A DNA stretch of 64,000 nt, taken from assembly GCA_002349565.1 (NCBI GenBank), contig DEDN01000027.1, forward strand, positions 16,750-80,749, given 5' to 3'. The notes under the pieces are model-generated. The model was given only the letters and a program-made list of their open reading frames with translations. It was not told the origin of the DNA and did no database searches. The stretch's first letter is position 1. The number at the start of each line of letters is the position of its first letter. Of the stretch, positions 17,057 to 26,727 are shown one piece after another. Origin of the DNA: Alphaproteobacteria bacterium UBA2903. Its GTDB lineage: Bacteria; Pseudomonadota; Alphaproteobacteria; CAAGCB01; CAG-977. The position numbers and the translations under genes were made by a program.

Positions 17057-17088
17057 AAGCGGTGTTTTTCAACACCGCTTTTTTTCTT
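17057..17088. terminator. Bidirectional terminator after lon
   Basis: AAAGCGGTGTT/AACACCGCTTT with a 4-base loop, T7 on plus and T5 on minus. It ends lon (-) and would also end a plus-strand RNA from 16738. Confidence 0.85.
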
Positions 17089-17092
17089 TTCG

Positions 17093-19501
17093 TTAATGGC
17101 AGGAAACCGTTTCTTCGGGTTCTTTGTCCTCGTCGGACAAAACGGAGCGCGTTTCCTCGTCCTCGTTCCATTCAATCGGCACCAAAGGCTGAGTCAAGGC
17201 GTGTTTCAGCACTTCCTCCGCCGTTGAAACGGGAATCAAGTTCAATCCGCGTTTCACGTTGTCAGGAATTTCCTCCAAATCCTTTTGATTGTCGAAAGGT
17301 ATCAAAACGGTCTTGATTCCCGCGCGTAACGCCGCCAGCAGTTTTTCTTTCAGCCCGCCAATCGGCAGAACGCGCCCCAGCAAAGTGATTTCACCCGTCA
17401 TGGCGATGTCTTTAGACACGGGGATGCCCGTCATAGCCGACACCAGCGACGTGCACATTGCAATCCCCGCGGACGGCCCGTCTTTGGGCGTCGCGCCTTC
17501 GGGAACGTGAATATGGATGTCGCGTTTGTCGAACAAGTCGGGACGGATGCCGAATTGAACCGCATGAGAACGCACATACGACCGCGCGGCGGAAATGGAT
17601 TCTTTCATCACATCGCCCAGCTGTCCCGTTTGAATGACGCGTCCGTGTCCCGGCATGGTCACCGCTTCAATCGACAGGATTTCACCGCCGACTTCCGTCC
17701 AAGCCAAGCCCGTCGTCACGCCGACCAAGTCCTGTTTTTCCGCAACGCCGAACGTATAAACGGGAACGCCCGCATATTTTTTCAGGTTCTTTTCGGTAAC
17801 GGTAACAGACTTTTTCTTGTCCGATGTCATCAGCTCTTTGGTCGCTTTACGCGCCAGTCCCGCCAAAGCGCGGTCAAGACTGCGGACGCCCGCTTCGCGC
17901 GTGTACAGCCGAATCAGCTGACGCAAAGCGCCGTCGGTAATCGACCATTCGTTTTCTTTCAGTCCCGCGGCTTCGCGCTGTTTTTTAATCAAGTGGCGTT
18001 TGGCGATTTCGACCTTTTCGTCCTCGGTATAGCCCGCAATACGGATGATTTCCATACGGTCCAACAACGGACGCGGCATTTTCAGCGAATTCGCCGTCGT
18101 GATGAACATCACGTCGGACAAGTCGTAATCGACTTCCAAATAATGGTCGCTGAACGTGCTGTTTTGCGCGGGGTCAAGAACCTCCAGCAACGCCGAAGAC
18201 GGATCGCCGCGCCAGTCCGCGCCCAGCTTGTCGATTTCATCCAGCAAGAACAGCGGATTGCGGGTTTTGACTTTTTTCATGCTTTGGATGATTTTCCCCG
18301 GCAAAGCCCCGACGTAAGTGCGGCGGTGACCGCGAATCTCGGCTTCGTCGCGCATGCCGCCCAAGCTGGCGCGCACAAACTTGCGCCCCGTCGCCCGCGC
18401 GATGGATTCGCCCAACGAGGTTTTACCCACACCCGGAGGTCCGACCAAGCACAAAATCGGACCTTTGACAGCCTTTGTTTTCTTTTGCACCGCCAAGTAT
18501 TCCAAAATGCGCTCTTTGACCTTTTCCAAACCGTAGTGGTCTTCGTCCAAAATCTTTTCGGCGGCAGCCAAATCCGTCCGGATTTTCGCCGTTTTGCCCC
18601 ACGGCAAATCAATCAGCCAATCCAAGTAGTTGCGGATGACCGTCGCTTCGGATGACATGGGGCTCATGTGGCGCAGTTTTTTCAGTTCGGACAACGCTTT
18701 TGCATTGGCTTCCGCGGACATTTTCGCCTTTTTGATTTTGGCTTCCAATTCGTCGTATTCGGCGGAACCGTCATCGTCGCCCAGCTCTTTTTGAATGGCT
18801 TTCATCTGTTCGTTCAGATAATAGTCGCGCTGGGATTTTTCCATTTGCTTTTTGACGCGGCGGCGGATTTTCTTTTCGACCTGCAGAACGTCCTTTTCGG
18901 CTTCCATCAAGCCGTACAGCTTTTCGACGCGCGCCAAAACATCCGCCGTTTCCAGCAAATCCTGCCGTTCCGAAATCTTCAAAGACAAATGCGACGCAAT
19001 CACGTCCGCCAGCTTTGAAGCATCGTCAATCTGCGCGATGGACAGCATGATTTCGGGCGGAATTTTTTTGTTCAAACGGACGTATTCCTCGAACTGAGAA
19101 ATCAACGACCGCACAAAAGCCTGCACGTCTTCCTTTTCGTTGACTTTGTCCTGCACGACTTCGGTTTCGGCTTCGTAAAACGCTTCGTTTTCAACGAATT
19201 TTTTGATTTTGACGCGTTCGACGCCCTCCACCAAAGCCTTGACCGTTCCGTCGGGCAAGCGCAACAGCTGAACCACGTTGCCGATTGTCCCCGTCGTATA
19301 CAGTTCTTCGGGCAAAGGCGCGTCCAGCGACGGGTCTTTCTGTGTCAGCAGAACGATTTTTTTGTCGCCGCCCATGGCTTTGTCCAACGCTTTGACGGAC
19401 TTTTCGCGCCCGACAAACAAAGGCACTATCATATGCGGAAAGATAACGATGTCGCGCAACAGCAACACGGGATAGGTTTGTTCTTGAATAGGTGTATCCA
19501 T
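17093..19501 (-). CDS. lon: ATP-dependent protease Lon
   Basis: 802 residues: N-terminal substrate domain, coiled-coil region, AAA+ module with Walker A GPPGVGKTS (about 353-361) and LLDEIDK, and the Ser-Lys protease domain with the catalytic Ser in KDGPSAG (about 676). Degrades misfolded and regulatory proteins in the cytoplasm. The ATG at 19499-19501 is preceded by AAAGG; a GTG six bases upstream is an alternative. Last of the tig-clpP-clpX-lon cluster. Confidence 0.97.
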   Translation of the reverse strand: MDTPIQEQTYPVLLLRDIVIFPHMIVPLFVGREKSVKALDKAMGGDKKIVLLTQKDPSLDAPLPEELYTTGTIGNVVQLLRLPDGTVKALVEGVERVKIKKFVENEAFYEAETEVVQDKVNEKEDVQAFVRSLISQFEEYVRLNKKIPPEIMLSIAQIDDASKLADVIASHLSLKISERQDLLETADVLARVEKLYGLMEAEKDVLQVEKKIRRRVKKQMEKSQRDYYLNEQMKAIQKELGDDDGSAEYDELEAKIKKAKMSAEANAKALSELKKLRHMSPMSSEATVIRNYLDWLIDLPWGKTAKIRTDLAAAEKILDEDHYGLEKVKERILEYLAVQKKTKAVKGPILCLVGPPGVGKTSLGESIARATGRKFVRASLGGMRDEAEIRGHRRTYVGALPGKIIQSMKKVKTRNPLFLLDEIDKLGADWRGDPSSALLEVLDPAQNSTFSDHYLEVDYDLSDVMFITTANSLKMPRPLLDRMEIIRIAGYTEDEKVEIAKRHLIKKQREAAGLKENEWSITDGALRQLIRLYTREAGVRSLDRALAGLARKATKELMTSDKKKSVTVTEKNLKKYAGVPVYTFGVAEKQDLVGVTTGLAWTEVGGEILSIEAVTMPGHGRVIQTGQLGDVMKESISAARSYVRSHAVQFGIRPDLFDKRDIHIHVPEGATPKDGPSAGIAMCTSLVSAMTGIPVSKDIAMTGEITLLGRVLPIGGLKEKLLAALRAGIKTVLIPFDNQKDLEEIPDNVKRGLNLIPVSTAEEVLKHALTQPLVPIEWNEDEETRSVLSDEDKEPEETVSCH

Positions 19502-19592
19502 AGTCACCTTTCTCCTTGCTTTAAGGTTATGATTTTTCCTTATAGATAAGGGACGGAAATCGGGAAAACAAGAAGCTGCCGATTAAAAAAAA

Positions 19593-20867
19593 TTACGATG
19601 CGGCTTCCGTTTTTTTCTTGGATTTCTGGGCGTAGATAATCAGCGGTTTGCTTTCGCCCGCAACAGCTTTTTCGTCGACGACGACCTCTGTCACGTTTTC
19701 CAGCCCCGGCAGTTCAAACATCGTTTCCAACAGCAACCCTTCGATAATCGCGCGCAAACCGCGGGCGCCCGTCTTGCGTTCGACGGCTTTTTTGGCGATT
19801 TCCTTCAGCGCCGCGTCCGTAAAGGTCAGCTTGACGTTTTCCATCGCAAACAAAGTCTGATACTGCTTGACCAAAGCGTTTTTCGGCTGAACCAGAATTT
19901 CGACCAGCGCCGATTCGTCCAAGTCGTCCAAAGTCGTCAGAACGGGAACGCGTCCGATGAATTCGGGAATCAAGCCGAATTTCAGCAAATCTTCGGGTTC
20001 GATGTCGTGCAGGATTTCGCCCGTTTTGCGATCGTCTTCGGCGGTGACTTTCGCCCCGAAGCCGATGGAGGACTTGTTCGTGCGCTGCTGGATGATTTTT
20101 TCCAGCCCCGCGAACGCCCCGCCGCAAATGAACAGAATGTTCGTCGTATCAACCTGCAAAAACTCCTGCTGAGGATGCTTGCGCCCGCCCTGCGGAGGAA
20201 CGGAAGCGACCGTGCCTTCCATAATTTTCAGCAAAGCCTGCTGAACGCCCTCGCCCGACACGTCGCGGGTAATTGACGGGTTTTCGGATTTTTTGGAAAT
20301 CTTGTCGATTTCATCGATGTAGATGATGCCGCGCTGAGCCTTTTCGATATTGTAATCGGCGGCTTGCAGCAGTTTCAAAATGATGTTTTCGACGTCTTCG
20401 CCGACATAGCCCGCTTCGGTCAAAGTCGTCGCGTCCGCCATGCAAAACGGCACGTCCAGAATGCGCGCCAATGTGCTGGCAAGCAATGTTTTGCCCGATC
20501 CCGTCGGACCGACCAGCAGGATATTGGATTTCGATATTTCGACATCGGACGTTTTATTGTCCTGCGTCTGCAGGCGTTTATAGTGGTTGTAAACGCTGAC
20601 CGCCAAAACTTTTTTGGCGCGTTCCTGCCCGATGACGTAATCGTCCAGCACTTCCTTGATTTTCTGCGGCGTCGGGATTTTGTCGGACACCGCCGCGCCT
20701 TTTTCTTTGGCTTCGTCGGCGATAATGTCGGTGCAAAGCCCGATGCATTCGTCGCAGATATAGACGTTCGGTCCCGCAATCAGTTTTTTGACTTCATGCT
20801 GGCTTTTGCCGCAAAAAGAGCAGTAAAGAGTCCCTTTCTTTTCTTCTTTGGACGGAGTTTTTGTCAT
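19593..20867 (-). CDS. clpX: ClpX unfoldase
   Basis: AAA+ unfoldase partner of ClpP, 424 residues. Zinc-binding cysteines C16, C19, C38, C41 form the substrate/adaptor domain; Walker A GPTGSGKT is near 118-125; YIDEIDK is Walker B; the IGF loop for ClpP docking is readable in SSIGFGAKV. Recognises ssrA-tagged proteins. A short Lys-rich tail ends the protein. Lies 71 bases after clpP. Confidence 0.97.
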   Translation of the reverse strand: MTKTPSKEEKKGTLYCSFCGKSQHEVKKLIAGPNVYICDECIGLCTDIIADEAKEKGAAVSDKIPTPQKIKEVLDDYVIGQERAKKVLAVSVYNHYKRLQTQDNKTSDVEISKSNILLVGPTGSGKTLLASTLARILDVPFCMADATTLTEAGYVGEDVENIILKLLQAADYNIEKAQRGIIYIDEIDKISKKSENPSITRDVSGEGVQQALLKIMEGTVASVPPQGGRKHPQQEFLQVDTTNILFICGGAFAGLEKIIQQRTNKSSIGFGAKVTAEDDRKTGEILHDIEPEDLLKFGLIPEFIGRVPVLTTLDDLDESALVEILVQPKNALVKQYQTLFAMENVKLTFTDAALKEIAKKAVERKTGARGLRAIIEGLLLETMFELPGLENVTEVVVDEKAVAGESKPLIIYAQKSKKKTEAAS

Positions 20868-20938
20868 TGCGGTTATCCTTGTATTTGTCTTGGTTTGATG
20901 TTACACGCTGCGCCAAACAAAGGCAATAAGTATTGCGG

Positions 20939-21568
20939 TTACTCGGCTGTTTTGGAACGAGCGGTTACCACTTCGTCGACCAAACCGAACGCTTTGGCTT
21001 CCTCCGCGCTCATAAAGTTGTCGCGTTCCATGGCTTTTTCAATCGTTTCCAAATCCTGCCCCGTGCGTTCGACATAAATGTTGTTCAAGCGCGTGCGCAA
21101 AGCCAGAATTTCGCGGGCGTGAATTTCTATATCGCTCGCCTGACCGCGGAAACCGCCCGACGGCTGGTGAATCATCACGCGCGCGTTGGGCAGACAGAAA
21201 CGTTTGCCTTTCGCCCCCGCCGCCAACAGCAAAGACCCCATGGACGCCGCCTGACCGATGCACAGCGTCGACACGTCACAACGGATATAGTTCATCGTGT
21301 CGAAAATCGCCATACCCGACGTTACGACGCCGCCCGGCGAATTGATGTAAAAAGCGATGTCTTTGTTCGGGTTTTCGGATTCCAAGAACAACAGCTGCGC
21401 GCAAATCAAGCTTGCCACTTCGTCCTGCACTTCCCCCGTCAAAAACACGATGCGTTCTTTAAGCAAGCGGGAATAAATGTCAAAAGACCGTTCCCCCCGA
21501 CTGGTCTGTTCAATGACCATCGGCACCAGAGTATTCATATAAACATCCATCGGATCGCGTTCGTGCAT
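20939..21568 (-). CDS. clpP: ClpP protease subunit
   Basis: 209 residues. Catalytic triad regions are intact: Ser109 in GQAASMGS, His134 in MIHQPSGG, and Asp in the [21 protein letters not shown] segment. Forms the tetradecameric chamber with ClpX (next gene). Confidence 0.97.
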   Translation of the reverse strand: MHERDPMDVYMNTLVPMVIEQTSRGERSFDIYSRLLKERIVFLTGEVQDEVASLICAQLLFLESENPNKDIAFYINSPGGVVTSGMAIFDTMNYIRCDVSTLCIGQAASMGSLLLAAGAKGKRFCLPNARVMIHQPSGGFRGQASDIEIHAREILALRTRLNNIYVERTGQDLETIEKAMERDNFMSAEEAKAFGLVDEVVTARSKTAE

Positions 21569-21593
21569 TTTATCCTCGCTTTATAATTCGACT

Positions 21594-21628
21594 AAAAGGA
21601 ACCTGCGGAAAAATCCGCGGGTTCCTTT
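21594..21628. terminator. Terminator between tig and clpP
   Basis: AAAGGAACC and GGTTCCTTT with inner GCGGA/TCCGC (one mismatch) and a 4-base A/T loop. Runs of T or A outside both arms; on minus it ends the trigger factor transcript. Confidence 0.75.
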
Positions 21629-21652
21629 GATTTTATCAAGCCTTAAACCGAC

Positions 21653-23101
21653 TTATTCTTCGGTTTTGGCGGTTTTCTTTTTGGCGGGAGCCTTTTTGGG
21701 TTTGTCTTCCTTTTCGGCTTCCTTGGGAGCGGCTTTTTTAGCCGTCGATTTTTTGGCTTTTTTAGCCGCGGGTTTGACGTCTTCGGCGTCAGCCTTGTAC
21801 AGTTCTTCCGGCGTTACTTTCTTTTCGTTCAGCTTCACGCCTTTCAAGATAAAGTCGATGACTTTTTCTTCAAACAACGGCGCACGCAAACGATCCAGCA
21901 TTTCGGGATGTTTCGCATAGAAATCGAAAACAGCCTTTTCCTGACCGGGGAACTGGCGGGCTTCCATCATAATGGCGCGGTTCAAATCGGCGTCGGTGAC
22001 GGCGATTTTGTTTTTCATGCCGACTTCAGCCAGCAGCAAGCCCAAGCGAACACGGCGTTCCGCAATCGCGCGGTAAGCGGCTTTCAGTTCTTCTTCGGTC
22101 TTGTCGGCGTCGTCCGCATCCAAGCGCCCCGCTTTTTTGGCGGCTTCGACCTGTTTCCAAATCGCGTCGAATTCCAGATCCAGCATGCCCTGCGGAACGG
22201 GGAAGTCGTGCGCGTCCGCCAAAGCGTCCAGCAACAGCTTTTTCAAGTTGTTCATGGAAACGGATTCATATTCGCGCGCCAATTCGCCGCGAATCATTTC
22301 GCGCAGTTCGTCCAGCGTTTCTTTGCCGAAGAATTTCGCGAAAGCGTCGTCCAGTTCGGCGGGCTTTTTGGTGCGCAATTCTTTGATTTTCACGGCGAAC
22401 ACGGCGTCTTTGCCTGCCAAGTCTTTGGCGTGATAATCGGCGGGGAACGGAACTTTGACGGAAACGTCTTCGCCCGCTTTGTGTCCGACGAGCTGGTCTT
22501 CAAAGCCCGGAATGAACGAATTGGAACCCAGTTCCAGCGAATAGTTTTCACCCTTGCCGCCGGCGAATTCGACGCCGTCGATGGAACCGACAAAGTCGAT
22601 GACGGCGATGTCGCCTTTGACCGCGGCGCGGTCGTCTTTGACGGGTTCGGACGAGCTGCGGGCGGACGCCAAGCGTTCCAAAGCCTTCTGCACTTCGTCG
22701 TCGGGGATGTCGGCAATCAGTTTATCCAAGGAAATGGTGGAAAAGTCGACGGGCGTGATTTCGGGAACGACTTCGACATCCATCGTGAATTCCAAATCCT
22801 TGCCGTCGTCAAAAGAAACAACTTCGATTTGGGGACGCACGGCAGGACGCAAAGAGCGGTCGCTCAGCGTTTTGGAGGACTGTTCCTGAATCAGTTCGTC
22901 CAACACTTCGCCCAGAACGGCTTTTTCATAACGCTGACGCAGAAAGCTTTCGGGCGCTTTGCCTTTGCGGAAACCGGGGATAGTCGCCGTTTCGCCGATA
23001 GATTTGATTTTGTCCGTGACTTTGGAAGCGATAACGTCGGCGGGGACGACGACCTTAAAAGCATGCTTCAAGCCGTCAACTTTTGTTTCAGTAACCTGCA
23101 T
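21653..23101 (-). CDS. tig: Trigger factor
   Basis: Ribosome-bound chaperone with peptidyl-prolyl isomerase activity, 482 residues. The N-terminal ribosome-binding signature is in TIPGFRKGKAPESFLRQRYEK (about 43-62), the FKBP-like domain around 155-240 (GDIAVIDFVGSIDG), and the C-terminal arms follow. An Ala/Lys-rich extension of about 50 residues ends it. The start is the ATG at 23099-23101: the longer ORF would read through tRNA-Leu. Confidence 0.95.
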   Translation of the reverse strand: MQVTETKVDGLKHAFKVVVPADVIASKVTDKIKSIGETATIPGFRKGKAPESFLRQRYEKAVLGEVLDELIQEQSSKTLSDRSLRPAVRPQIEVVSFDDGKDLEFTMDVEVVPEITPVDFSTISLDKLIADIPDDEVQKALERLASARSSSEPVKDDRAAVKGDIAVIDFVGSIDGVEFAGGKGENYSLELGSNSFIPGFEDQLVGHKAGEDVSVKVPFPADYHAKDLAGKDAVFAVKIKELRTKKPAELDDAFAKFFGKETLDELREMIRGELAREYESVSMNNLKKLLLDALADAHDFPVPQGMLDLEFDAIWKQVEAAKKAGRLDADDADKTEEELKAAYRAIAERRVRLGLLLAEVGMKNKIAVTDADLNRAIMMEARQFPGQEKAVFDFYAKHPEMLDRLRAPLFEEKVIDFILKGVKLNEKKVTPEELYKADAEDVKPAAKKAKKSTAKKAAPKEAEKEDKPKKAPAKKKTAKTEE

Positions 23102-23159
23102 GAACCTAAATCCTATAAAAATAAAACACGTTTCGTCAGCCGCAAAGGGGGAAACAAAC

Positions 23160-23244
23160 TGGTGCGGGTGAAGGGACTCGAACCCCCAAGGCGCAAGCCA
23201 TCGGAACCTAAATCCGACGTGTCTACCAATTCCACCACACCCGC
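23160..23244 (-). tRNA. tRNA-Leu(UAG)
   Basis: 85 bases with a long variable arm. The anticodon stem TCGGA/TCCGA encloses TTTAGGT, anticodon TAG. The T arm has GGTTCGAGTCC and the acceptor GCGGGTG pairs with CACCCGC, followed by ACCA, so CCA is encoded. It lies 58 bases before tig and may share its transcript. Confidence 0.97.
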
Positions 23245-23275
23245 GTTTAACTTCGCGGAAACGATTCAACAGACT

Positions 23276-23303
23276 TCTATAACATAAAAAGGCGAAACTG
23301 CAA
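23276..23303 (-). promoter_or_regulatory. Promoter of tRNA-Leu/tig
   Basis: Minus-strand TTGCAG (23298-23303), 16-base spacer, TATAGA (23276-23281), about 32 bases before the tRNA. Confidence 0.55.
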
Positions 23304-23364
23304 ACGAATTCTTGCGCGCCTTGACCGAAAGGACGAAAAAAGCGGGAAAAGTCAAAAAAAAGAC

Positions 23365-23393
23365 TTGATAAACGCCCGAAATCCCTATATACA
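23365..23393 (+). promoter_or_regulatory. Promoter of tRNA-Thr
   Basis: TTGATA (23365-23370), 17-base spacer, TATACA (23388-23393), 15 bases before the tRNA. Confidence 0.7.
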
Positions 23394-23408
23394 GAAAGCG
23401 GTTACAAC

Positions 23409-23484
23409 GCCGGCTTGGCACAGTTGGTAGCGCAGTTGATTTGTAATCATCAGGTCGGGGGTTCAAATCCCTCAGCCGGCACCA
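23409..23484 (+). tRNA. tRNA-Thr(UGU)
   Basis: 76 bases including CCA. Loop TTTGTAA gives anticodon TGT. Acceptor GCCGGCT pairs with AGCCGGC. The anticodon stem GTTGA/TCATC contains one T.T mismatch, which is unusual but tolerable. The T-arm and acceptor 3' strand are duplicated in the repeats downstream. Confidence 0.96.
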
Positions 23485-23485
23485 T

Positions 23486-23519
23486 AAAAAAATTCCCCTT
23501 TACGGGGAATTTTTTTATG
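23486..23519 (+). terminator. Terminator of tRNA-Thr(UGU)
   Basis: AAAAAATTCCCC and GGGGAATTTTTT around TTTAC, directly after CCA, followed by T7. Confidence 0.88.
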
Positions 23520-23597
23520 GTATCAAGTTTATGCGGGATTTATTCGGGACTGACGTCCCTCACCCCTGCGGGGTCGCCTTCGGCGCTACCTGCGCTT

Positions 23598-23915
23598 GCG
23601 CTTCGGTCGAACCCTAAGAGGGCGCTGAGCGTCTTGGAAAACAGGCTATAACGCCTGTTTTCAGCGAAGCGGGGCGAAGCCGGAAACAAAACGTCAGTTT
23701 TGTTTATCCCTCAGCCGGCTTTATTTAATTTCATGCGCTTCGGTCGAACCCTAAGAGGGCGTTGAGCGTCTCGGGAAACAGGCTGAACGCCTGTTTTCAG
23801 CGAAGCGGGGCGGAGCCGAAAACAAAACGGCAGTTTTGTTTATCCCTCAGCCGGCTTTATTTAATTTCATGCGCTTCGGTCAAACCCTAAGAGGGTGTTG
23901 AGCGTCTTGGAAAAC
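23598..23915. repeat. Tandem 136-137-base repeat carrying tRNA-Thr 3' ends
   Basis: Units start at 23598, 23735 and 23871 (third cut at about 45 bases). Each full unit holds three hairpins: CCCT/AGGG near the start; CAGGC/GCCTG; and AAACAAAAC/GTTTTGTTT. Each then has ATCCCTCAGCCGGC, exactly the last 14 acceptor/T-arm bases of tRNA-Thr(UGU) before ACCA (23467-23480; copies at 23706-23719 and 23842-23855). No ORF is credible here. The stretch 23520-23597 before the repeats also contains nothing I can name. Confidence 0.8.
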
Positions 23916-23948
23916 AAAAAAGCCCCCCCGCAAAGGAGTGCTTTTTTT
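23916..23948 (-). terminator. Terminator of the thrC-nusB run
   Basis: On minus AAAAAAGC/GCTTTTTT with an inner CTCC/GGGG pairing around TTTGC, 17 bases after the nusB stop and ending in a T run. Confidence 0.75.
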
Positions 23949-23964
23949 TGCTTAAAAAGCATAC

Positions 23965-24450
23965 TCAAGCATCGGCTTCGCGCACCGCTTTGGCGATATT
24001 GCTCAACATGCCGTTGACAACGCGGATTTCCGCCCCGTCATAGAAACACGACGTCAAATCGACGTATTCTTTTAAAATCACGGCAACGGGCGTTTCGGGA
24101 AAAGCCAGCAATTCGGCGACACCCGCCTGCAAAATCGCTTTCAGCGTTTTTTCAACGCGGTCTTCCGTCCAATCGGCGGCAAGCGACGCCTTAATCATTT
24201 CGTTGATGTGATCGGAATTTTCGGCATACGACGCCAAAATGCCCGAAAACAGCGTCGGTTCGGCGGGCATGACGGGAACGAATTCTTCCGTTCCGAAATC
24301 GTCTTTTTCTTCAATGACTTCCGCGCCGATGTCGCCGTTCATGAATTCGCGGGCGATTTGGTCAATCGTTTTTTCCCCGAACCCGTATTCGTACAGGGCT
24401 TGAACCGCCGCCAAACGGGACGAACTGCGGTTTGTTCTTTGTTTAGACAT
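23965..24450 (-). CDS. nusB: Transcription antitermination factor NusB
   Basis: 161 residues, all-helical. RLAAVQALYEYGF near the N-terminus and the VAVILKEYVDLTSCFYDGAEIRVVNGMLSNIA C-terminal block are the family marks. Works with NusE (S10) on boxA RNA in rRNA antitermination. Starts immediately after the nrdR stop (no gap). An acidic insert at about 40-65 is typical of alphaproteobacterial forms. Confidence 0.93.
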   Translation of the reverse strand: MSKQRTNRSSSRLAAVQALYEYGFGEKTIDQIAREFMNGDIGAEVIEEKDDFGTEEFVPVMPAEPTLFSGILASYAENSDHINEMIKASLAADWTEDRVEKTLKAILQAGVAELLAFPETPVAVILKEYVDLTSCFYDGAEIRVVNGMLSNIAKAVREADA

Positions 24451-24945
24451 TTAAATGTCCTCCTCGGTATTCTGATGTTTATCGGTTGTTTCGGCGACTT
24501 TTTCCAAAGACGCGACAAAAGCTTTAAAATCCTCGGCTTCGCGGAAATCGCGGTACACGGACGCAAAGCGCACATACGCCACGGGGTCCAGTTCGGACAA
24601 CGCCTGCATGACCATTTCGCCGATTTGCACCGACGGAATTTCGCTTTCGCCCGACACTTCCAGCTGGCGCTGAATGCTGTTTACAATCAGTTCGACCTGT
24701 TCGGGCGAAATCGGGCGTTTGCGTACCGCTATCGTAATCGAGCGCTGCAGTTTGTCGCGGTCGAACGGCATGCGCGACGCGTCTTTTTTGATAACGGTCA
24801 ATTCACGCAGCTGCACGCGCTCAAACGTCGTAAAGCGCGACCCGCACGCGGGACAAAAGCGGCGGCGGCGAATGGACGAATTGTCGTCGCTGGGACGCGA
24901 ATCCTTGACTTGCGTTTCGGCAAAGCCGCAGAAAGGACAGCGCAT
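24451..24945 (-). CDS. nrdR: Transcriptional repressor NrdR
   Basis: 164 residues: zinc ribbon with C3, C6, C31, C34 and an ATP-cone domain (about 50-140) that senses ATP/dATP. Represses ribonucleotide reductase genes. The ribosome binding site GGAGG lies within the glyA 3' end, so translation is coupled. Confidence 0.96.
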   Translation of the reverse strand: MRCPFCGFAETQVKDSRPSDDNSSIRRRRFCPACGSRFTTFERVQLRELTVIKKDASRMPFDRDKLQRSITIAVRKRPISPEQVELIVNSIQRQLEVSGESEIPSVQIGEMVMQALSELDPVAYVRFASVYRDFREAEDFKAFVASLEKVAETTDKHQNTEEDI

Positions 24946-24948
24946 AAA

Positions 24949-26238
24949 TCAAGCCTCCGCCATCAAGCCTTCGTAAATCGGAAAGCGGCGGCACAATTCC
25001 AAAACGGTTTCGCGCGCTTTTTCTTCGGCGGCGGCGTTGTCGTCGGGATTTTGCGCCAGACCGTCCAGCACATCGCCAATCAGGTTGGCGACCGTTCTGA
25101 ACTCTTCGACACCAAAGCCGCGGGTCGTCCCCGCAGGCGTTCCCAAACGGACGCCCGACGTTACGGTCGGCTTTTCGGGGTCGAACGGAATGCCGTTTTT
25201 GTTGCACGTCATTCCCGCGCGTTCCAAGCTTTTTTCAGCCAGCTTGCCCGTCAATCCTTTCGGACGCAAATCGACCAGAACCAAATGCGTATCCGTTCCG
25301 CCCGAAACCAAATTCAAGCCGCGTCCGATCAGCGTTTCGCCCAGCACTTTGGCGTTGGCGACGACGGATTTTGCGTATTCTTTGAATTCGGGCTTCAGCG
25401 CTTCGCCCAAAGCGACGGCTTTGCCCGCGATGACGTGCATCAAAGGTCCGCCCTGCAGTCCGGGGAAAACGGCGGAGTTGATTTTTTTCGCCAAATCTTC
25501 GCGGTTGGTCAAAATCATGCCGCCGCGCGGACCGCGCAAAGTCTTGTGCGTTGTGGTTGTGACGACATCCGCGTATTTCAGCGGGTTTTCGTGAACACCG
25601 CCCGCGACCAATCCCGCAAAGTGCGCCATATCGACCATCAGCAAAGCCCCGACTTCGTCCGCAATCGCGCGGAATTTTGCGAAATCGATGGCGCGCGGAT
25701 ACGCCGACCCGCCCGCGATAATCAGCTTGGGCTTGTGTTCTTTTGCCAGACGTTCGACTTCTTCAAAGTCGATTAAGCCGTCCTCTTTGCGCACGCCGTA
25801 CTGAACGGCGTTGAACCATTTTCCCGACAACGCGACGGACGCGCCGTGCGTCAAATGACCGCCCGCGGACAAAGACATGCCCATCAGCGTATCCCCCGGC
25901 TGCAGCAAAGCCAGCTGTACCGCGCCGTTTGCCTGCGCCCCCGAATGAGGCTGAACGTTCACGAATTGAGCGCCGAACAATTTTTTCGCGCGTTCAATCG
26001 CCAAGTTTTCGGCGATATCGACAAACTCGCAACCGCCGTAATAGCGTCTGCCGCAGTAGCCTTCGGCGTATTTATTGGTCAAAATCGACCCTTGCGCTTC
26101 CAAAACGGCTTTGGAAACAATGTTTTCGGACGCAATCAGTTCGATTTGGTTTTGCTGACGCGTCAATTCCTTGTAAATTCCCGCGTAGATTTCGGGATCG
26201 GATTCTTTCAGCGAACGGGTGAAAAAAGCGTTGTTCAT
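24949..26238 (-). CDS. glyA: Serine hydroxymethyltransferase
   Basis: 429 residues, PLP enzyme making glycine and methylene-tetrahydrofolate from serine. PLP-lysine motif [16 protein letters not shown] is intact, as are [20 protein letters not shown] and [14 protein letters not shown] precedes the ATG. Third from the end of the thrC run. Confidence 0.97.
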   Translation of the reverse strand: MNNAFFTRSLKESDPEIYAGIYKELTRQQNQIELIASENIVSKAVLEAQGSILTNKYAEGYCGRRYYGGCEFVDIAENLAIERAKKLFGAQFVNVQPHSGAQANGAVQLALLQPGDTLMGMSLSAGGHLTHGASVALSGKWFNAVQYGVRKEDGLIDFEEVERLAKEHKPKLIIAGGSAYPRAIDFAKFRAIADEVGALLMVDMAHFAGLVAGGVHENPLKYADVVTTTTHKTLRGPRGGMILTNREDLAKKINSAVFPGLQGGPLMHVIAGKAVALGEALKPEFKEYAKSVVANAKVLGETLIGRGLNLVSGGTDTHLVLVDLRPKGLTGKLAEKSLERAGMTCNKNGIPFDPEKPTVTSGVRLGTPAGTTRGFGVEEFRTVANLIGDVLDGLAQNPDDNAAAEEKARETVLELCRRFPIYEGLMAEA

Positions 26239-26247
26239 AGAAGCTCC

Positions 26248-26688
26248 TTAAACCAAATGGGACAGTTTTTCGACGCGGCGCGCATGTCTGCCGCCCGCAA
26301 ATTGCGTGTTCAAAAACGTGTTCAGGCAGTCGTAAGCAACCTCGACGCCCGTCGTTCTGCCGCCGAAAACGATAACGTTCGCGTTGTTGTGTTCGCGGCA
26401 CAGGCGCGCGCCGAAAGCATCGTGAATCAGCGCCGCGCGGATGAACGGAAAGCGGTTGGCGGCAATGCTGATGCCGATGCCCGTTCCGCAAACCAGAACG
26501 CCGCGTTCGGCTTTGCCCGCCTTAATCGCGTCCGCCATTTTCGCCGCCATATCGGGATAATCGACGGAATCGGTCGAATACGTCCCCAAATCCAACGGCT
26601 CGTACCCCCATTCGGCAAGCTTTTCCGCCAACAGGTTTTTCAGTTCAAATCCGCCGTGATCCGCGGCAAGGGCGATGACTTCAGCCAT
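26248..26688 (-). CDS. rpiB: Ribose-5-phosphate isomerase B
   Basis: 146 residues of the RpiB/LacAB family. LAADHGGFELK (about 6-16), active-site Cys in CGTGIGIS (about 68) and REHNNANVIVFGGR are present. Interconverts ribose-5- and ribulose-5-phosphate. Nine bases before glyA, a usual alphaproteobacterial pairing. Confidence 0.95.
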   Translation of the reverse strand: MAEVIALAADHGGFELKNLLAEKLAEWGYEPLDLGTYSTDSVDYPDMAAKMADAIKAGKAERGVLVCGTGIGISIAANRFPFIRAALIHDAFGARLCREHNNANVIVFGGRTTGVEVAYDCLNTFLNTQFAGGRHARRVEKLSHLV

Positions 26689-26727
26689 AACGACAACTCC
26701 TTTACAAAAATGTTTTTCAAAGTTTTA

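Noticed and set aside
16738..17088. tmRNA, RNase P RNA or 4.5S RNA
   Set aside because: No tRNA-like GGTTCRA...CCA end or tag-peptide reading frame, no AGGAAAGTCC-type P RNA core, no GGAAGGAAGCAGCC-type SRP loop. Identity left open.
21908..23287. Plus-strand ORF spanning tig and tRNA-Leu
   Set aside because: Antisense to trigger factor and runs through a tRNA; no family resemblance.
23598..23915. Regular repeats read as a CRISPR array
   Set aside because: Only two full copies and a partial one, 136-base period without variable spacers between short repeats, and no cas genes.
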